Of a DNA stretch of 64,000 nucleotides, positions 52,615-64,000 are shown piece by piece. The DNA lies in NCBI GenBank assembly GCA_002943765.1, contig PQWQ01000016.1:1054001-1118000 (forward strand), in the 5' to 3' direction. How positions within the stretch are numbered: the first letter of the stretch is position 1; every line of letters starts with the position of its first letter. The notes beneath the pieces were generated by a model. It was given only the letters and a program-made list of their open reading frames with translations. It was not told the origin of the DNA and did no database searches. This stretch comes from Psoroptes ovis. Its lineage: Eukaryota; Arthropoda; Arachnida; Sarcoptiformes; Psoroptidae. The translations under genes and the position numbers were made by a program.

Positions 52615-54327
52615 TCAAATCAATCCTTGTCCAAGGGCTACAGTATGATCGTGGCCAAATGATAATTTCAATACTTTTACGGGTAATGATACACGATACG
52701 GGAACATACAATCATCATGTGTGCCGATGCCAAGATTGGAGCCAACATTTTTACCCCAAATATATAATTCACCTTTGTCTAAATAAGGACCAAGAAAAAA
52801 AATTTAAGAAAATGCATTTAATCAATCAACAGGGAAATAATACCATTAATGGCACCAAATTGTTGTAGACCAGCGAAAATTTTGACAACTTTAATATCAC
52901 AATTTAATACATTACGTCCGAATAAATTTGGATTCAATTGTATTGGAGTGGATGATGAATGTTTGTTTGGTCCTAGCCCGAGTATACCGAAACCCCAGAC
53001 AAATACTGATCCTGATTCTGAAATGAAGAAGACAAAAAAAAATTGTATAATTGAAAATTCATGAATTATTTTAAAAATCACTGTACCATTTAATGCAGCA
53101 CACATTGATCCAGATGCAGCTACATCAATAATTTTACCCATTGAATACTTTTCATTATTAAGATATTTTGATGTATTTATTTGTAATTCATGTTCGGCTA
53201 TTAAAGCATTATCACTTTTTGAATCAAACAATTGTCCATATTCATTGTTACCCCAGCCAAATAATTGTCCTTTGTCTGTTTTCAAATTTTAAAAAAATAA
53301 ATAAATAAATAATTGTTTGAATAATGAAAAATCAATCTAAATACCATTGATGGCAAGAACTGTATCACCAGATGCTGATATTTTGACAATTTTTTCATTT
53401 GCAGCATCACCAATCACTTTGGACAATCGCCAACGACGAAGATATGATCCATTACCTAATTGTCCATCACTACCCCAACCAAATGTATAAACGGTACCAG
53501 ATTTTGTTAGCAACATCGTATGATCCAGACCACAACAAACATCAATAATAGGATCACTTTGATCATAATCAATACAATTGATACGTGCTGTGATGAAATA
53601 TTTTTCACTTTCAAATATTCGTCGACCACATTGTCCAAATGAATTATTGCCCATTGTAAATACTGGAATTGAAAATGAATAAAATTATTTTTTCATCCAA
53701 AATTAATCAAAGCGCCATACCATTAGCATAATTAGTCAAACAAACTGTATGTGCACGACCACATGCAACTTTAATGACTTTTTCAGCGATATTATGATTA
53801 GTATTTAAATCGATTGGCAAATTGATTGGTGATGGTTCAGCAACACATGATAATGCTGAACTTTTTTTATTCATTTGATGACCAATTTGTGCATCAGAAT
53901 TAAGACCACAACCAAAAAGAATGTGCGATGTACCATCATATGTAGCTGCAATCACAGTGAAACCTGAACCGGCTGCAACATCATAAACATGACATCTTGA
54001 ATCAACAAAACGAAGACGTTGCGGTGTTTTGATCATTGTTTTCGTTATCATTTTTGCACTATTCCAACCTTTATCATAACGAATCAAATGTACGGCTCTA
54101 CCTAAGGCACCAGTGTTCGATGAACCCCAACAATAAATTGATTTTGGACGTTTCATTTGATATTTATCATTGGCAAATTGATATTCATCCATATTGGCAA
54201 TTTCATTTGGATCTTGTGGACGTTGTGGTTGTTTATAACGTTTTTGGCCATCATTTCGAATCAAATTCAATGATGACCAAAAACATTTTTTCGTAATATT
54301 TCGATTGATTAACATTGAATGAAACAT
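52615..54327 (-). CDS. RCC1L: RCC1L (WBSCR16-like) mitochondrial RCC1-repeat protein
   Basis: Seven-bladed RCC1-type propeller. The human protein acts in the mitochondrion in mitoribosome assembly and inner-membrane fusion. Exons on the minus strand: 54327-53721, 53662-53345, 53275-53087, 53017-52844 and 52778-52615. All are phase-consistent, giving 483 residues (human 464). Blade motifs: YCWGSSNTGALGRAV, FGCGLNSDAQIGH, CGRAHTVCLTN, MGNNSFGQCGR, CCGLDHTMLLT, FGWGSDGQLGNG, FGWGNNEYGQL, FVWGFGILGLGPNK, IWGKNVGSNLGIG and the final FGHDHTVALGQGLI. The EPSPINLPIDL segment and the GPNK segment are characteristic of RCC1L rather than RCC1. The N-terminus is basic with hydroxylated residues, as expected for a mitochondrial presequence. 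All four introns are phase 1 and split the codon after an Asn that precedes a blade. Confidence 0.93.
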
Positions 54328-54653
54328 TATTTTTGATTTAATTCTATTGGAATGATATTTAAATCATTTTTTTTAAACTTGAACAAACTGAGAGAAAAAA
54401 ATAAATAGAAAAAAATGTAAATAAACAACAAATTGTAACACCGTCTGGTGGATAAATATTCAAAAACAAATCAAATGTCAAAAATGTAAATATATATTTT
54501 TTTTCATTTATTTGTTCATGAAAATTGATCTTTAACATTTAAAAAATTTAAATACCAAAAAAAATAAAAATAAAAAGAAAAGTATAAAGTAAATAACAAA
54601 TGGAATCAGAAATTTGGGCCCCACAGATAATCCGAATCAAATTCAAATCATAA

Positions 54654-55396
54654 TCACATTTGTCTTAGTTGAGCTAAACGTTTTGATAATTCATCTTGTT
54701 CCGATGATATTGCATTGGATTTTGTTGCCACTGTTGATCGCCCGGCTGATGGAAGGTCCATATTTAGTTCCAGGCTATTGATTGAAATAAATAAAGAATG
54801 AATTACTTAATGAATTAATTAATTTTAAATTTTAAAAATTTACCCAGCTTCATCAGCAACTTGTTGCATTAATGTATCGACTTGATTTTCTGGCGTAGTA
54901 ATCGTTGTTGAACTACTGATGGAATTTTCCATTGTCGATGTTTGTACATCTAAATCTTCAAATTGTTTTTCAAATTTATCCATAATTTGTGATATTTTTT
55001 CCAAATTCATTGATCTCATTGCTTGATCCATTGCTTTCGTTACGCCTGCAATCGACTGGGTGATACGTTTCGTTGTGACAGCTGTTTGTACTCGTGATGC
55101 TACAGCATCAATTCTGGCCGACATTCGTAAATAATTTAGTGATTGATTTTTCTGTCGTATAGCATTCTCTGCATGTATACGTGCACCTTCCATATTACCT
55201 TTTTGTATTGCTTTTTTACATTTTAGTTTTTCTGCCGATTCTTCTTTCAAACATTTTTTCGAATTACGTTCCAATTCTTTGGCCGCAAATTTCAAATTAA
55301 ACAAGTGTTCTATTCGATATTCATTGGAAATGAATTAAAATTCATTTAATTAAAATATTTTATGAACAATCACGAAATTTGATACATACTTTCCAT
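54654..55396 (-). CDS. CHMP1: CHMP1, ESCRT-III subunit
   Basis: Small charged coiled-coil protein that polymerises on membranes in multivesicular-body sorting and abscission, and recruits VPS4/spastin. Minus-strand exons: 55396-55390, 55309-54844 and 54774-54654. They join in phase to give 197 residues (human CHMP1B has 199). Conserved blocks: MEKHLFNLKFAAKELER, KKAIQKGNMEGARIHAENAI, RMSARIDAVASRVQTAV, MNLEKISQIMDKFEKQFEDL and the C-terminal MIM1 helix EQDELSKRLAQLRQM. The first coding exon has only seven bases (ATGGAAA). A stop lies in frame just upstream, so the ATG at 55396 is the start. It lacks the three residues that precede MEKHLF in the human protein. The stop is 327 bp upstream of the RCC1L start codon, on the same strand. 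Confidence 0.96.
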
Positions 55397-56721
55397 CGGC
55401 GAAACAATCAATTAAGGTTTATGGCCAAATCAATTCGAAATAAATTATTCAAATTATTCCAAAAAAAATCCTTGAAATCTCTAAAAACTCGATCGGTGAC
55501 CAAGGTGATAAAGGCTTGGTAATTTCAATTTAAATAAATTCAGATCAAAATTTTTTAAAATTGTCAAAAATTACGTTTTAAAACGGTAACAATGAATGAA
55601 TGAATGTAAATTGAATGATAACAAATGCAATTTCTAACAAGCTGACTCATTCATTCACTATTTACTGCTAGTGTAATCTGTTGTTTGAAAAATCAATGAA
55701 AAAGCACTTTTGGCTTAATTTTTGCTTAATAAAACAAAAACCATATAGCACGCGCATACGTATTGGCTTTAACTGGAGCGCAAATGTAATTTGATTAATC
55801 ATATTCGAAAATTTTTTCAACATTTCAAGTTTGATTATATGGAATTCTATATAATAAAACATTATATTATTATTATTTGGTTTGTTTCCATGAATTCAAA
55901 TGGTTTCAAAAGCTATATATATATATTTGAATTGTATCAGGATGTAATACAATTCATTCATTCATTCATTCGCACAAATACAATTCATTTAAGGTTTAGA
56001 CCTTTGAATCATTCATTCAGATATGATTGTTTTAGTTTTTCTTTGGTTACAAATACACGCCCAAATTTGGAACATTTGATCCAATCAAAATTGTTTGTTG
56101 AAACCAAATTTTCAACCAAGATTTCATTTGAAATTTAAATTGATCACAATGGATTCAAAGTGAAAATTCTGAAAAATTTCTCCGGTAAAATATCAATATC
56201 CCAAATACGAATCCAATTTCATAATTTCAAAATTTTGAAAAACAATTTAATCAATCAGTTTTCAATTGATTTTAATCAATCAATCCATTTTCATTCATTC
56301 AATCCATTCATTCATCACTAAATATATTGATTAATTAATATTGATTCAATTCAAAAAAAATCAAAAATTTAAACATTAAATTAATGAATTTCAATCTTAA
56401 CAATTTCAAAAAAAAGAAACAAAATGATCATTAACCATATATATATTAATAATATCATATGCATTGAATGACATTTTAATTGAAACAAAAATATTTATTC
56501 ATAAATATTTTCATATTGTATTCAATACACATATATAGACAACAACAGCCGAAAATATCATTGATTAATTAATTTCAATCAATCAATCGGTTTATTTCGA
56601 ATGAAAATATTTCAAGAAAAATATCAATCATTGATCTGAATCTGTGTATCACAGATCACCGACAAAACTCAATGCATTCAATATATTCTCATTTGCATCT
56701 TGTATTCATCATTGGAAATAA
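55397..56721. other. Head-to-head intergenic region between CHMP1 and the Vestigial-like gene
   Basis: 1.3 kb separating divergent start codons, expected to hold both promoters. It is AT-rich with ATTC repeats near 55950 and no recognisable core promoter element or ORF of note. Confidence 0.55.
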
Positions 56722-59700
56722 ATGAAAATAATAATCATGGAAAATTGTCAACAACAACCGGATAATAATAATCAAAAAAATCAATATAATCAACATATGA
56801 TATCATCATCATCATCAACAACAACGGTTGCGGCATCCATCACAACAGTACCGATATCATCATTAAGCACAATTTTTAATAATGATAATTCAAATAATAT
56901 CACAGGTATGAGCACAAATGTTGATGATAATACGAATAACAATCATTCATCATCGATATTAATGCCGGTAATCAATAAACAACTATTATCTTCATCATCA
57001 TCATCATCATCTACTACATCATCACCATTATCATTATCAAGATCACATAAATCATTATCACCAGTGATTAATCCTGGTAATCTCGATAATGGTAATGGAC
57101 AACATCATTATTTCAATGTAAATCATCATCAACATAATCATCATCATCAAACAATGGATAACAATGGTAATGATGTAAATAATTATTATCATCGACCACC
57201 ACAACCACCACAACCACCACCACCATCACAACAGCAAACAAATAATGATAATCGAAAAATAGAACAAATAAATTCTTTGAATAGTCCAAATAATGGTCAA
57301 AATTTGCATACTATTACATATTATGATGACCAACAAACATCATCATCAACATCATTATCATCATCATCATCATCAATGATGACACAAAATAATTCGAATC
57401 AAAATAATAATGAATCAATGATTATCAATGATTGTAACAGTAATAATAATAATACAACAAGAAAAGATAAAGGTATTGAAAATGATTGTCTTGAAGATGC
57501 AGAAGATGATGAAGATATTGATAATGTTGACAATATAATCGATAATGATGATGATGATGATGATGATGCAGATATTGAAGATTATAATGATGATGATGAT
57601 GATGATATTGAAGGTTTTAATACAAACAATAATAATAATAATAATAATGGTATACAAACAACAATTTATATTTCATCAAATTGTCTCATAAATAGTTTTA
57701 TTAAAACTGATATTTTAACATCGATTAATGAACATTTTCAACGTTCATTTGAATTATTATTTAATTTGAATAATAATAACAATAATAATAATAATTGTAA
57801 TAATTATAACAATTATAACCCTGATAATAATAATAATACCACATCATCAACATTGGCAATTCAAACCGATGAACCGATGAATCCCATTGGGTCCACATCA
57901 TTATCATCCGCATCATCGATATCATCTACTTTATCATCAACGTTACCATATCGAACACAGCAACAACAATCATCATCATCATCATCATCGACTACATCAT
58001 CAACAACAGCGACATCTACAGCTATGGCTGTAAACAGTAATCAGGGTTCAGCCACCAATATCTATGATAATGGTATGTATATTTAATGAATCTATTGAAA
58101 ATAAATTTCCAATCACAAATATCTTTGACAATTCTGGGAACCCAAAAGTTTTTGGAATCCTTGATTTTTTTGTTTTTTTTTTTGTTTGGGTGCAAAAGTT
58201 CTTGATTTGCTTCGCTCGGAGCTTCCAAAAATTGACAAAATTGATTGTGTCAAACAATTATTATTATCATTATCACAATTATTAAATGATAAGAAATAAA
58301 TTTTGAACAAATTGTAATTGTTCAAAATTGTTCAAATGACTGATAAATAACAACGAATAACGAAATAATAATAATAATGGATTTGATGGAAATATATATT
58401 TTTTTTCATATTATTTCAACTTGTAAAGTTTACTTGTATGGAATTTTCATTTCTCTAAGGTTCTTCTCTCTCGATTTCCATTTATTATTTCAAATAGCAT
58501 CGTTTAGCACAATTATTATTATTATCATTATGATGATGTGGATGTGAACGATGATGATCGTTGACAATTTTCATCATCATCATTATTATTATTTTCATTA
58601 GATTGGAATGTAGGCATTTTTTTCAATTTTTTTTTTTTGAAAGGCCAATGCTTACATATATATATCAAAAATATTTAATTTTGGTCGAAAAGTCATTGTT
58701 GATTTTCTCATTAAAATTGCATTGGAAAATAATTGATTATTTTTCGACCACTGCAATATAATCAAATTTGTTTTTGTGTAGTAGGTTGTCCGAAAAGTTT
58801 CTGTCGATTATATTGTAGGAAATGATGAGAAAATCGGCAAGAACTTATCGGACAGCCTAATATATATATAAATGAAAATATTTAATAACCAAACAACAAC
58901 AAACTGATGTTGTTGTTGTTTGTAAAATTGGCGCATGTTGATTACCGCGCAAATTGATTTTATCTGAACACATTATCTCATTTGAACCTATAAAAAAAAA
59001 TTTTACGGAAATATTTCAGTTTAATGGCAATTTTCTGGACAATTTCATTGATAAATGTTTTTGTTACAAGAAAATTGCTTCAGTGTAAAATTGTAATACT
59101 TGCCTTGGCCTGAAATGAAATAAAATTGGTCTCCACATATTCAAAGTTGAATGGTCAGCATTATTTTCGTAATTTTGTTTTTTTTCGAGGAAAAAAAATT
59201 TTCGTTTGTAATTTGGGCTAGTTGTGTGGGCCATTCATACATACATACATTCATACATACATTCATTTATTCATTCATTGAATTCAAACGGTTCAATGGA
59301 AATGTTTTTGTTTTTGGTTTTAGATTATGGCACACACACACACACACAAAAAGTACAAAATGAACAAAATAATAATTTTATCTGAAAAAAAGTCAAATTT
59401 TTTTTGTAAATTCATGGTAATAGAAATGACAATTGATAACATTTTTTTGAATGGTCAAATGGTATTTGAAAGATATCTTATCTTTATAATGAGTTTTTTA
59501 TTTTAAACGATGATGATATAATGGCATTTATATTATCAAATATCACGTGCCATAATGCTGAACCGCGAAATGTTTTGTTTTTTTGGCTTTTAAAAGGTTT
59601 TTTCAAAGGTTTTTTTTTTTAAATGTTTTTTTCAAAGGTTTTTTTTCAAATGTTATCAGTTAATAAAATAACAATTTATTTTTAAAAAGGATATATAAAT

Positions 59701-62623
59701 GTCAAAGGTCGCAACGTTGTTAATTTTTTTTTTTTAACATTTAAATTTTGCTCATTTCTTTCCCCAAACATATAAAAACACAGATACATCGATTTGTTGT
59801 CAAACAATCGAAAATCAAAAATCGAATCAAGCCAATAATAATCGATTAATGTTTAAAAAATCATCATCACATTCATCGTCATCATCGACGACTTCAATGA
59901 CACCTTCACCAACTACACGTTTACAATCAGCATCAGCAACAGCGACATCTTCAACGATGAATAATTGTTTAGACAATTGTAATATGAATAATCATAATAA
60001 TAATAATAATGAAAATAGTAATAGTAGTCATAATAGCGGTAATATGGCAATCAATCATTGTAATGGTAGTAATAATCTCAATAATCTTAATCAAATTTGT
60101 GATTCAAGTAGTAATGACCATCTTGAACATAATGATCGTCGTAGAATGATTGGCCATAATCAACAGCTTGATTGTTATGCAAATCGTCGTTATGATTTAT
60201 GTAATCGAAGACGTAGAAATTATTTGAGACGTTTGAAATTATTGTATACACCAATGATCAAACGTAAATTGCCTGCATCATTTTGGAAATACAATCATCA
60301 TCATCCGCATCATTATCATTCACCATCTTATTATTATTCAAATTATTCAAATGCAATGACAAATTGTGCAACGATAATCAATACATCCACCATCACCTCT
60401 TCGCCATCATCATCATTGGCTAATCAATCATTGGTTCCAATCGTAAATTATCCGAATAATTATTCAACGTATTCAATTCCGCCTATTGTTTCAATAACGA
60501 CCACCACATCATCAACATCATCATCTACATATGATGTATGCAATAATAATAATCATCAACATCAATTGTATGGATCAGCCGTATCGATATCGTCATTGAA
60601 TCAATATGAATCGCCGTCACCTATGATTGATCAAATATCATGTATTACTGCAGTGAATACAACGACTACACCAGCGCCGCCATTAGCATATCATTCATCA
60701 TCTTTATATCAATCATCATCATCATCATCGATGATTGATTATGATTTAAATAATAATAATATTAATCATTCAACAACGACAGCAATCAATCGATTGAAAT
60801 CATTTGATGATTGTAATAATTTGGGTCATAATAATAATAATAACAATGATAGTTTACCACCATTTAATCATTTACATCATTCATATCATCATCAACATTC
60901 TACAGCAGCATACAACAGTGCAATGACAACATCAGCAACAAGACCATTATCATTATCAGTATCGATGACAATCGGTGCATCATCGGTAGCATCATTATCA
61001 CCAACCATTACAACATCATCATCGACGACAACTTTAGCATCGGTTGCTGGTCAACAAGCATTAACAACGACAACATTTGCATCGACAAAACCATTGGCAG
61101 CTACGGCTGCATTGGCAACTTCATTCAATCACAACAGTGATTTAACATTGGACATGTCAATACATATTTCACCAAACATAACCCTTACAGCGGCTGCAGC
61201 TGCTGCTGCTGCGGCCGCAGCGCAATCTCATCATGGCCATCATGGTCATTTAATAAATCACAGAAATACCATTGCATCGGCAATTAATCCGAATTCTAAT
61301 CATCATCCGAATCATCATGAATCTTCGATTATTATGAATAATGAACATCATCATTCTCATCATCAATCATCATCATCATCATCATCAACAGCGGCAGCAG
61401 CAGCATTTTATCATCATTATTCACCTAATCATGGTCATCATCATCATCATTCAAGTTATCTTGGCATTTTACAATCAAGTTTTAATCATGGTCCAGATTC
61501 TTATTATTATCATCATCATCATCAACAACAATCAAATAAATCATCGACTATTTCAACATCAACAAATCAAAATAATCAAATATCAAATTCATTAGTAGCT
61601 ATAGCTGATTATTCTGCATCATCACCCGCTACTCCTCAATCATATGCTGTTAATCACTTGTATCATCATGGTTCATCACCTGCCGTATCATCTTCATCAA
61701 CATCATTAGTTCCTATTTCATCAAACGATGGCTGGAATCGTTATCATAATCATAATTCAAATCATTTGAATCAACATGGTTCGCCAGCATCTGCAGCAAC
61801 ATCGCATTCATATGCATTCACACCGATGATGGTCGCCCAATCACATCAAATAACGCCGCAACAACATCATACTGGATCACATTATTCAAATTATTCATCG
61901 GTGAACAATGAACAATATAACCTATTAAACACCGATATGATTGATTCGATGAATAATGCAACCGCAACATTACAACAACAATCACCAGCCACAAATATCA
62001 ATGATAATTCAATACAAATATCAGACACAGAAAATGATCAACAACAGCAACAGCATCATACATCAATATTACCTTATAACAATAATATTGATGCAGAACA
62101 ATCAATCGAACATCATTCGGTACCATCTTATCAACAACAACACCAGCAACATCAAAGACAACAGCCTCACTTTCAATATATTCGTCATTTAAATCAAGAA
62201 TTACAACCTCAACATCAACAACAATCATCGCATGGTAATTATCATCATCATCATCAACATGAACATCATGATGAACACCAGGAACAGCAGCCGCAACAAC
62301 ATCAATATTCAACAATAGCGCCATCTACAACACCATTTATTGCAATGGCTGCTGCTGTACGTAGTTATCATGATGTATTCAATAATAATAATAATAATAA
62401 TGACAGTAATATCAATTCAATAAATCATCATCATCATCCTACGACAATAACCAATCGTCCATCGTTGTCATCGATAATTTCACCAGCAACAACAGTTGCA
62501 GCAGCAGCAGCAGCCACAACAACTTTGCCTTCACTGGTGACAGCTTCACTAACACCATCATCATCATCATCATCATCGAATTCAAATAATATTCAAACAA
62601 TATCTTCAGTAGCTTTGAAATGA
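56722..62623 (+). CDS. vg: Divergent Vestigial/VGLL-like TEAD cofactor
   Basis: Two long exons, 56722-58072 and 59784-62623, join at a GT/AG intron in phase 1 to give 1396 residues. Vestigial-family proteins bind the transcription factor TEAD/Scalloped and act in the nucleus. Residues 316-343 have Tondu-domain spacing: YISSNC at its start (compare YISANC as I recall for fly Vestigial) and SINEHFQRSF at its end (compare VVDEHFSRAL). Residues 610-620, KRKLPASFWKY, match the downstream PPSFW/PASFW motif of Vestigial and VGLL2 and also resemble the TEAD-binding loop of YAP. An acidic run (about residues 252-300) precedes the Tondu motif. The rest is Asn, Ser, His, Gln and Ala runs. The strand between the two halves of the Tondu motif is divergent (CLINSF for CVxFTxF). 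Met6 (56737) is an alternative start. The joined model is an inference; the order Tondu then PASFW supports it. Confidence 0.72.
58073..59783 (+). other. Intron of the Vestigial-like gene
   Basis: 1.7 kb bounded by G|GTATGT and ACACAG|AT. It contains one MITE (58782-58861), a TACA repeat near 59238 and a CA repeat at 59333. Joining across it restores frame upstream of the ATG at 59849 with no stop in 22 codons. Confidence 0.65.
58782..58861. mobile_element. MITE copy, family B, in intron
   Basis: TAGGTTGTCCGAAAAGTTTC, TGTCGATTATATTG, then AAATCGGCAAGAACTTATCG and GACAGCCTAATA. The ends are inverted repeats flanked by TA-rich sequence. Confidence 0.87.
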
Positions 62624-64000
62624 TTATAATAAAAGTAATGGAGGGTCAAGATTTTTATTATTTATAAGAGAAAAATATTGATAATAATAATAATAATAAT
62701 AATGAATTAATAATAAAAATTTAATTATAAAATTTAAAAAAAAAATTGTTGTCACGTGCCATTAAAAGTATCGTTATTATAAATTTATTATTATTATTAT
62801 TATTATTATTAATCATCAGTGTTACCAACAACACGTGCCATCGCTTATTATCCATTCATTCAATACATTCATTCATTGTAATCATTTATTATTTACAATT
62901 GTAAATATTAATATAAATGTTGAAATATAAATTTATAATGATCACAACATCGAAGCTGGAAAAAAACATAACATAAATTTAACCTTTGACCTTTTAAGAA
63001 AATAATTTCAAAGACTTTTAAAGACCTACAACCTTTACAAAGACCTTCAACCTTTACAAAAAAAACTTTCTAAAAAAACTTCCCGAAAACCTTCTCGAAA
63101 AACCTTTTCATTTTTTCTTCTTCATATCAAATGTTGTATCATCAATATTTACACACACACACACACACATATATCCACAAATCCAATAATAGCGGTGGAT
63201 ATGTATAATGTTTGTCCGTGTAATCCCTTATTATTAATAATATTTCTTCGAAATAAAAATTTTATTAATAATTTTTCAACATTTAATCATCAATGATATT
63301 GAAATTATTTATTTTGCACGTGTTCTTCGAATCCGTATATATAAATATGTATGAATATCTATGAAAAAACATATTTATTTATTTATATTCATATATATTT
63401 ACACCTGCAGCAGCATTTCGAATAATTGAAATTGTTTTTTATTCATTTCATTCGTTCATATATTTATTTACATTTGTTTGGATATATTATATTACAATTG
63501 ATGATGATGATTGATTCGTTAAGCTTTTTTTTTGTTTTGTTTTGTTTTGATCGTCCAAAGCTTGCGTAACAATGGATTATCAATTACATATTTTTCGCTT
63601 TTCTCTTTCTTTTGGTTCATTCATTCATTCATTCTCTTTCTTTTTTTTTTGGTCTAATTTATTACATAATTGTTTGACTTATTGATTCGTTTTAGTTGTT
63701 CGTTGAATTGAATTGAATTCAATTCAATTCAATTGGCTCGAATCGAATTAATTTTATTTTTGGTGGCGAGAGAAAAAAAAACCCCTAAAAATTATTATGG
63801 AAAATTTTTAGATTTCAATTATCAAACATATTCATGTTCAAATCAATGATTTAGAAATGAAATCGCTGTACTATTTTTAAGGGATTTATTTTCGGTGTGT
63901 TTTTTTGGTTCATAAAATCAAAAACAATTGTTTTGATTTTATTTGCTTTCAAACGATGTGTCATAGCGAAGAGTTTGTCGTCGTTTGTCGATGCATTCAT
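62624..64000. other. 3' flank of the Vestigial-like gene
   Basis: AATAAA at about 62628 lies just after the stop codon and may be a polyadenylation signal. The remainder has ATT repeats (62785-62810), a degenerate ACCTTTACAAAG repeat near 63000-63110, and CA and ATTC microsatellites. No gene seen to the window end. Confidence 0.6.

Noticed and set aside
59849..60300. Identification of the LPASFW-containing gene as Yorkie/YAP
   Set aside because: No WW domains or 14-3-3 site motif are seen, and a Tondu-like motif lies upstream. Vestigial fits better.
59849..62623. Separate gene starting at the ATG at 59849
   Set aside because: The frame stays open upstream to an AG acceptor at 59783 and joins exactly in phase to the donor at 58072. 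The motif order fits a single Vestigial-type protein.

Overview
The window is AT-rich nuclear DNA from a small-genome animal. Dinucleotide to tetranucleotide microsatellites are dense, introns are mostly short (about 55-90 bp), and coding exons are full of Asn, His, Gln and Ser runs. Six conserved animal genes are recognisable. The style is typical of astigmatid (acariform) mites such as dust or scab mites. That placement is an inference from composition and gene style, not from a species marker.

Layout. 145-1433 is a complete mariner transposon with an intact D,D34D transposase, matched 34-bp terminal inverted repeats and TA flanks. About 1.4-15.3 kb holds no gene I can recognise and is probably the 5' intron or upstream region of the next gene. 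It carries many short mariner-type MITEs. 15360-34040 (+) is a plexin semaphorin receptor covered by 16 phase-consistent exons, from the late sema domain to the C-terminus; the 5' part is missing. 37776-39336 (+) is a sestrin. 39.78-40.51 kb is a 44-bp minisatellite between two convergent genes. 41028-48234 (-) is a very long LATS/Warts kinase. 52615-54327 (-) is RCC1L, a mitochondrial RCC1-repeat protein. 54654-55396 (-) is CHMP1 (ESCRT-III). 56722-62623 (+) is two long low-complexity exons that join in frame to give a divergent Vestigial/VGLL-type protein, with a Tondu-like motif on exon 1 and an LPASFW motif on exon 2.

Functional links. LATS/Warts restrains Yorkie/YAP, and Vestigial-type proteins bind the same TEAD/Scalloped factor, so two arms of TEAD control lie within about 22 kb. 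Sestrin (GATOR2/mTORC1 stress sensing), plexin (guidance receptor), RCC1L (mitochondrial) and CHMP1 (membrane scission) have no evident operon-like relation. Gene identities rest on residue-level motifs recalled from the families. Exon boundaries were set by hand from GT/AG sites and reading-phase agreement.

Most striking items: at least 15 approximately 80-bp mariner-like MITEs in two sequence families; the cryptic Vestigial homologue that appears only when two exons are joined; sestrin substitutions at the peroxidase and leucine-pocket positions; the one-blade-per-exon structure of RCC1L with phase-1 introns; and a minisatellite whose variant order repeats.
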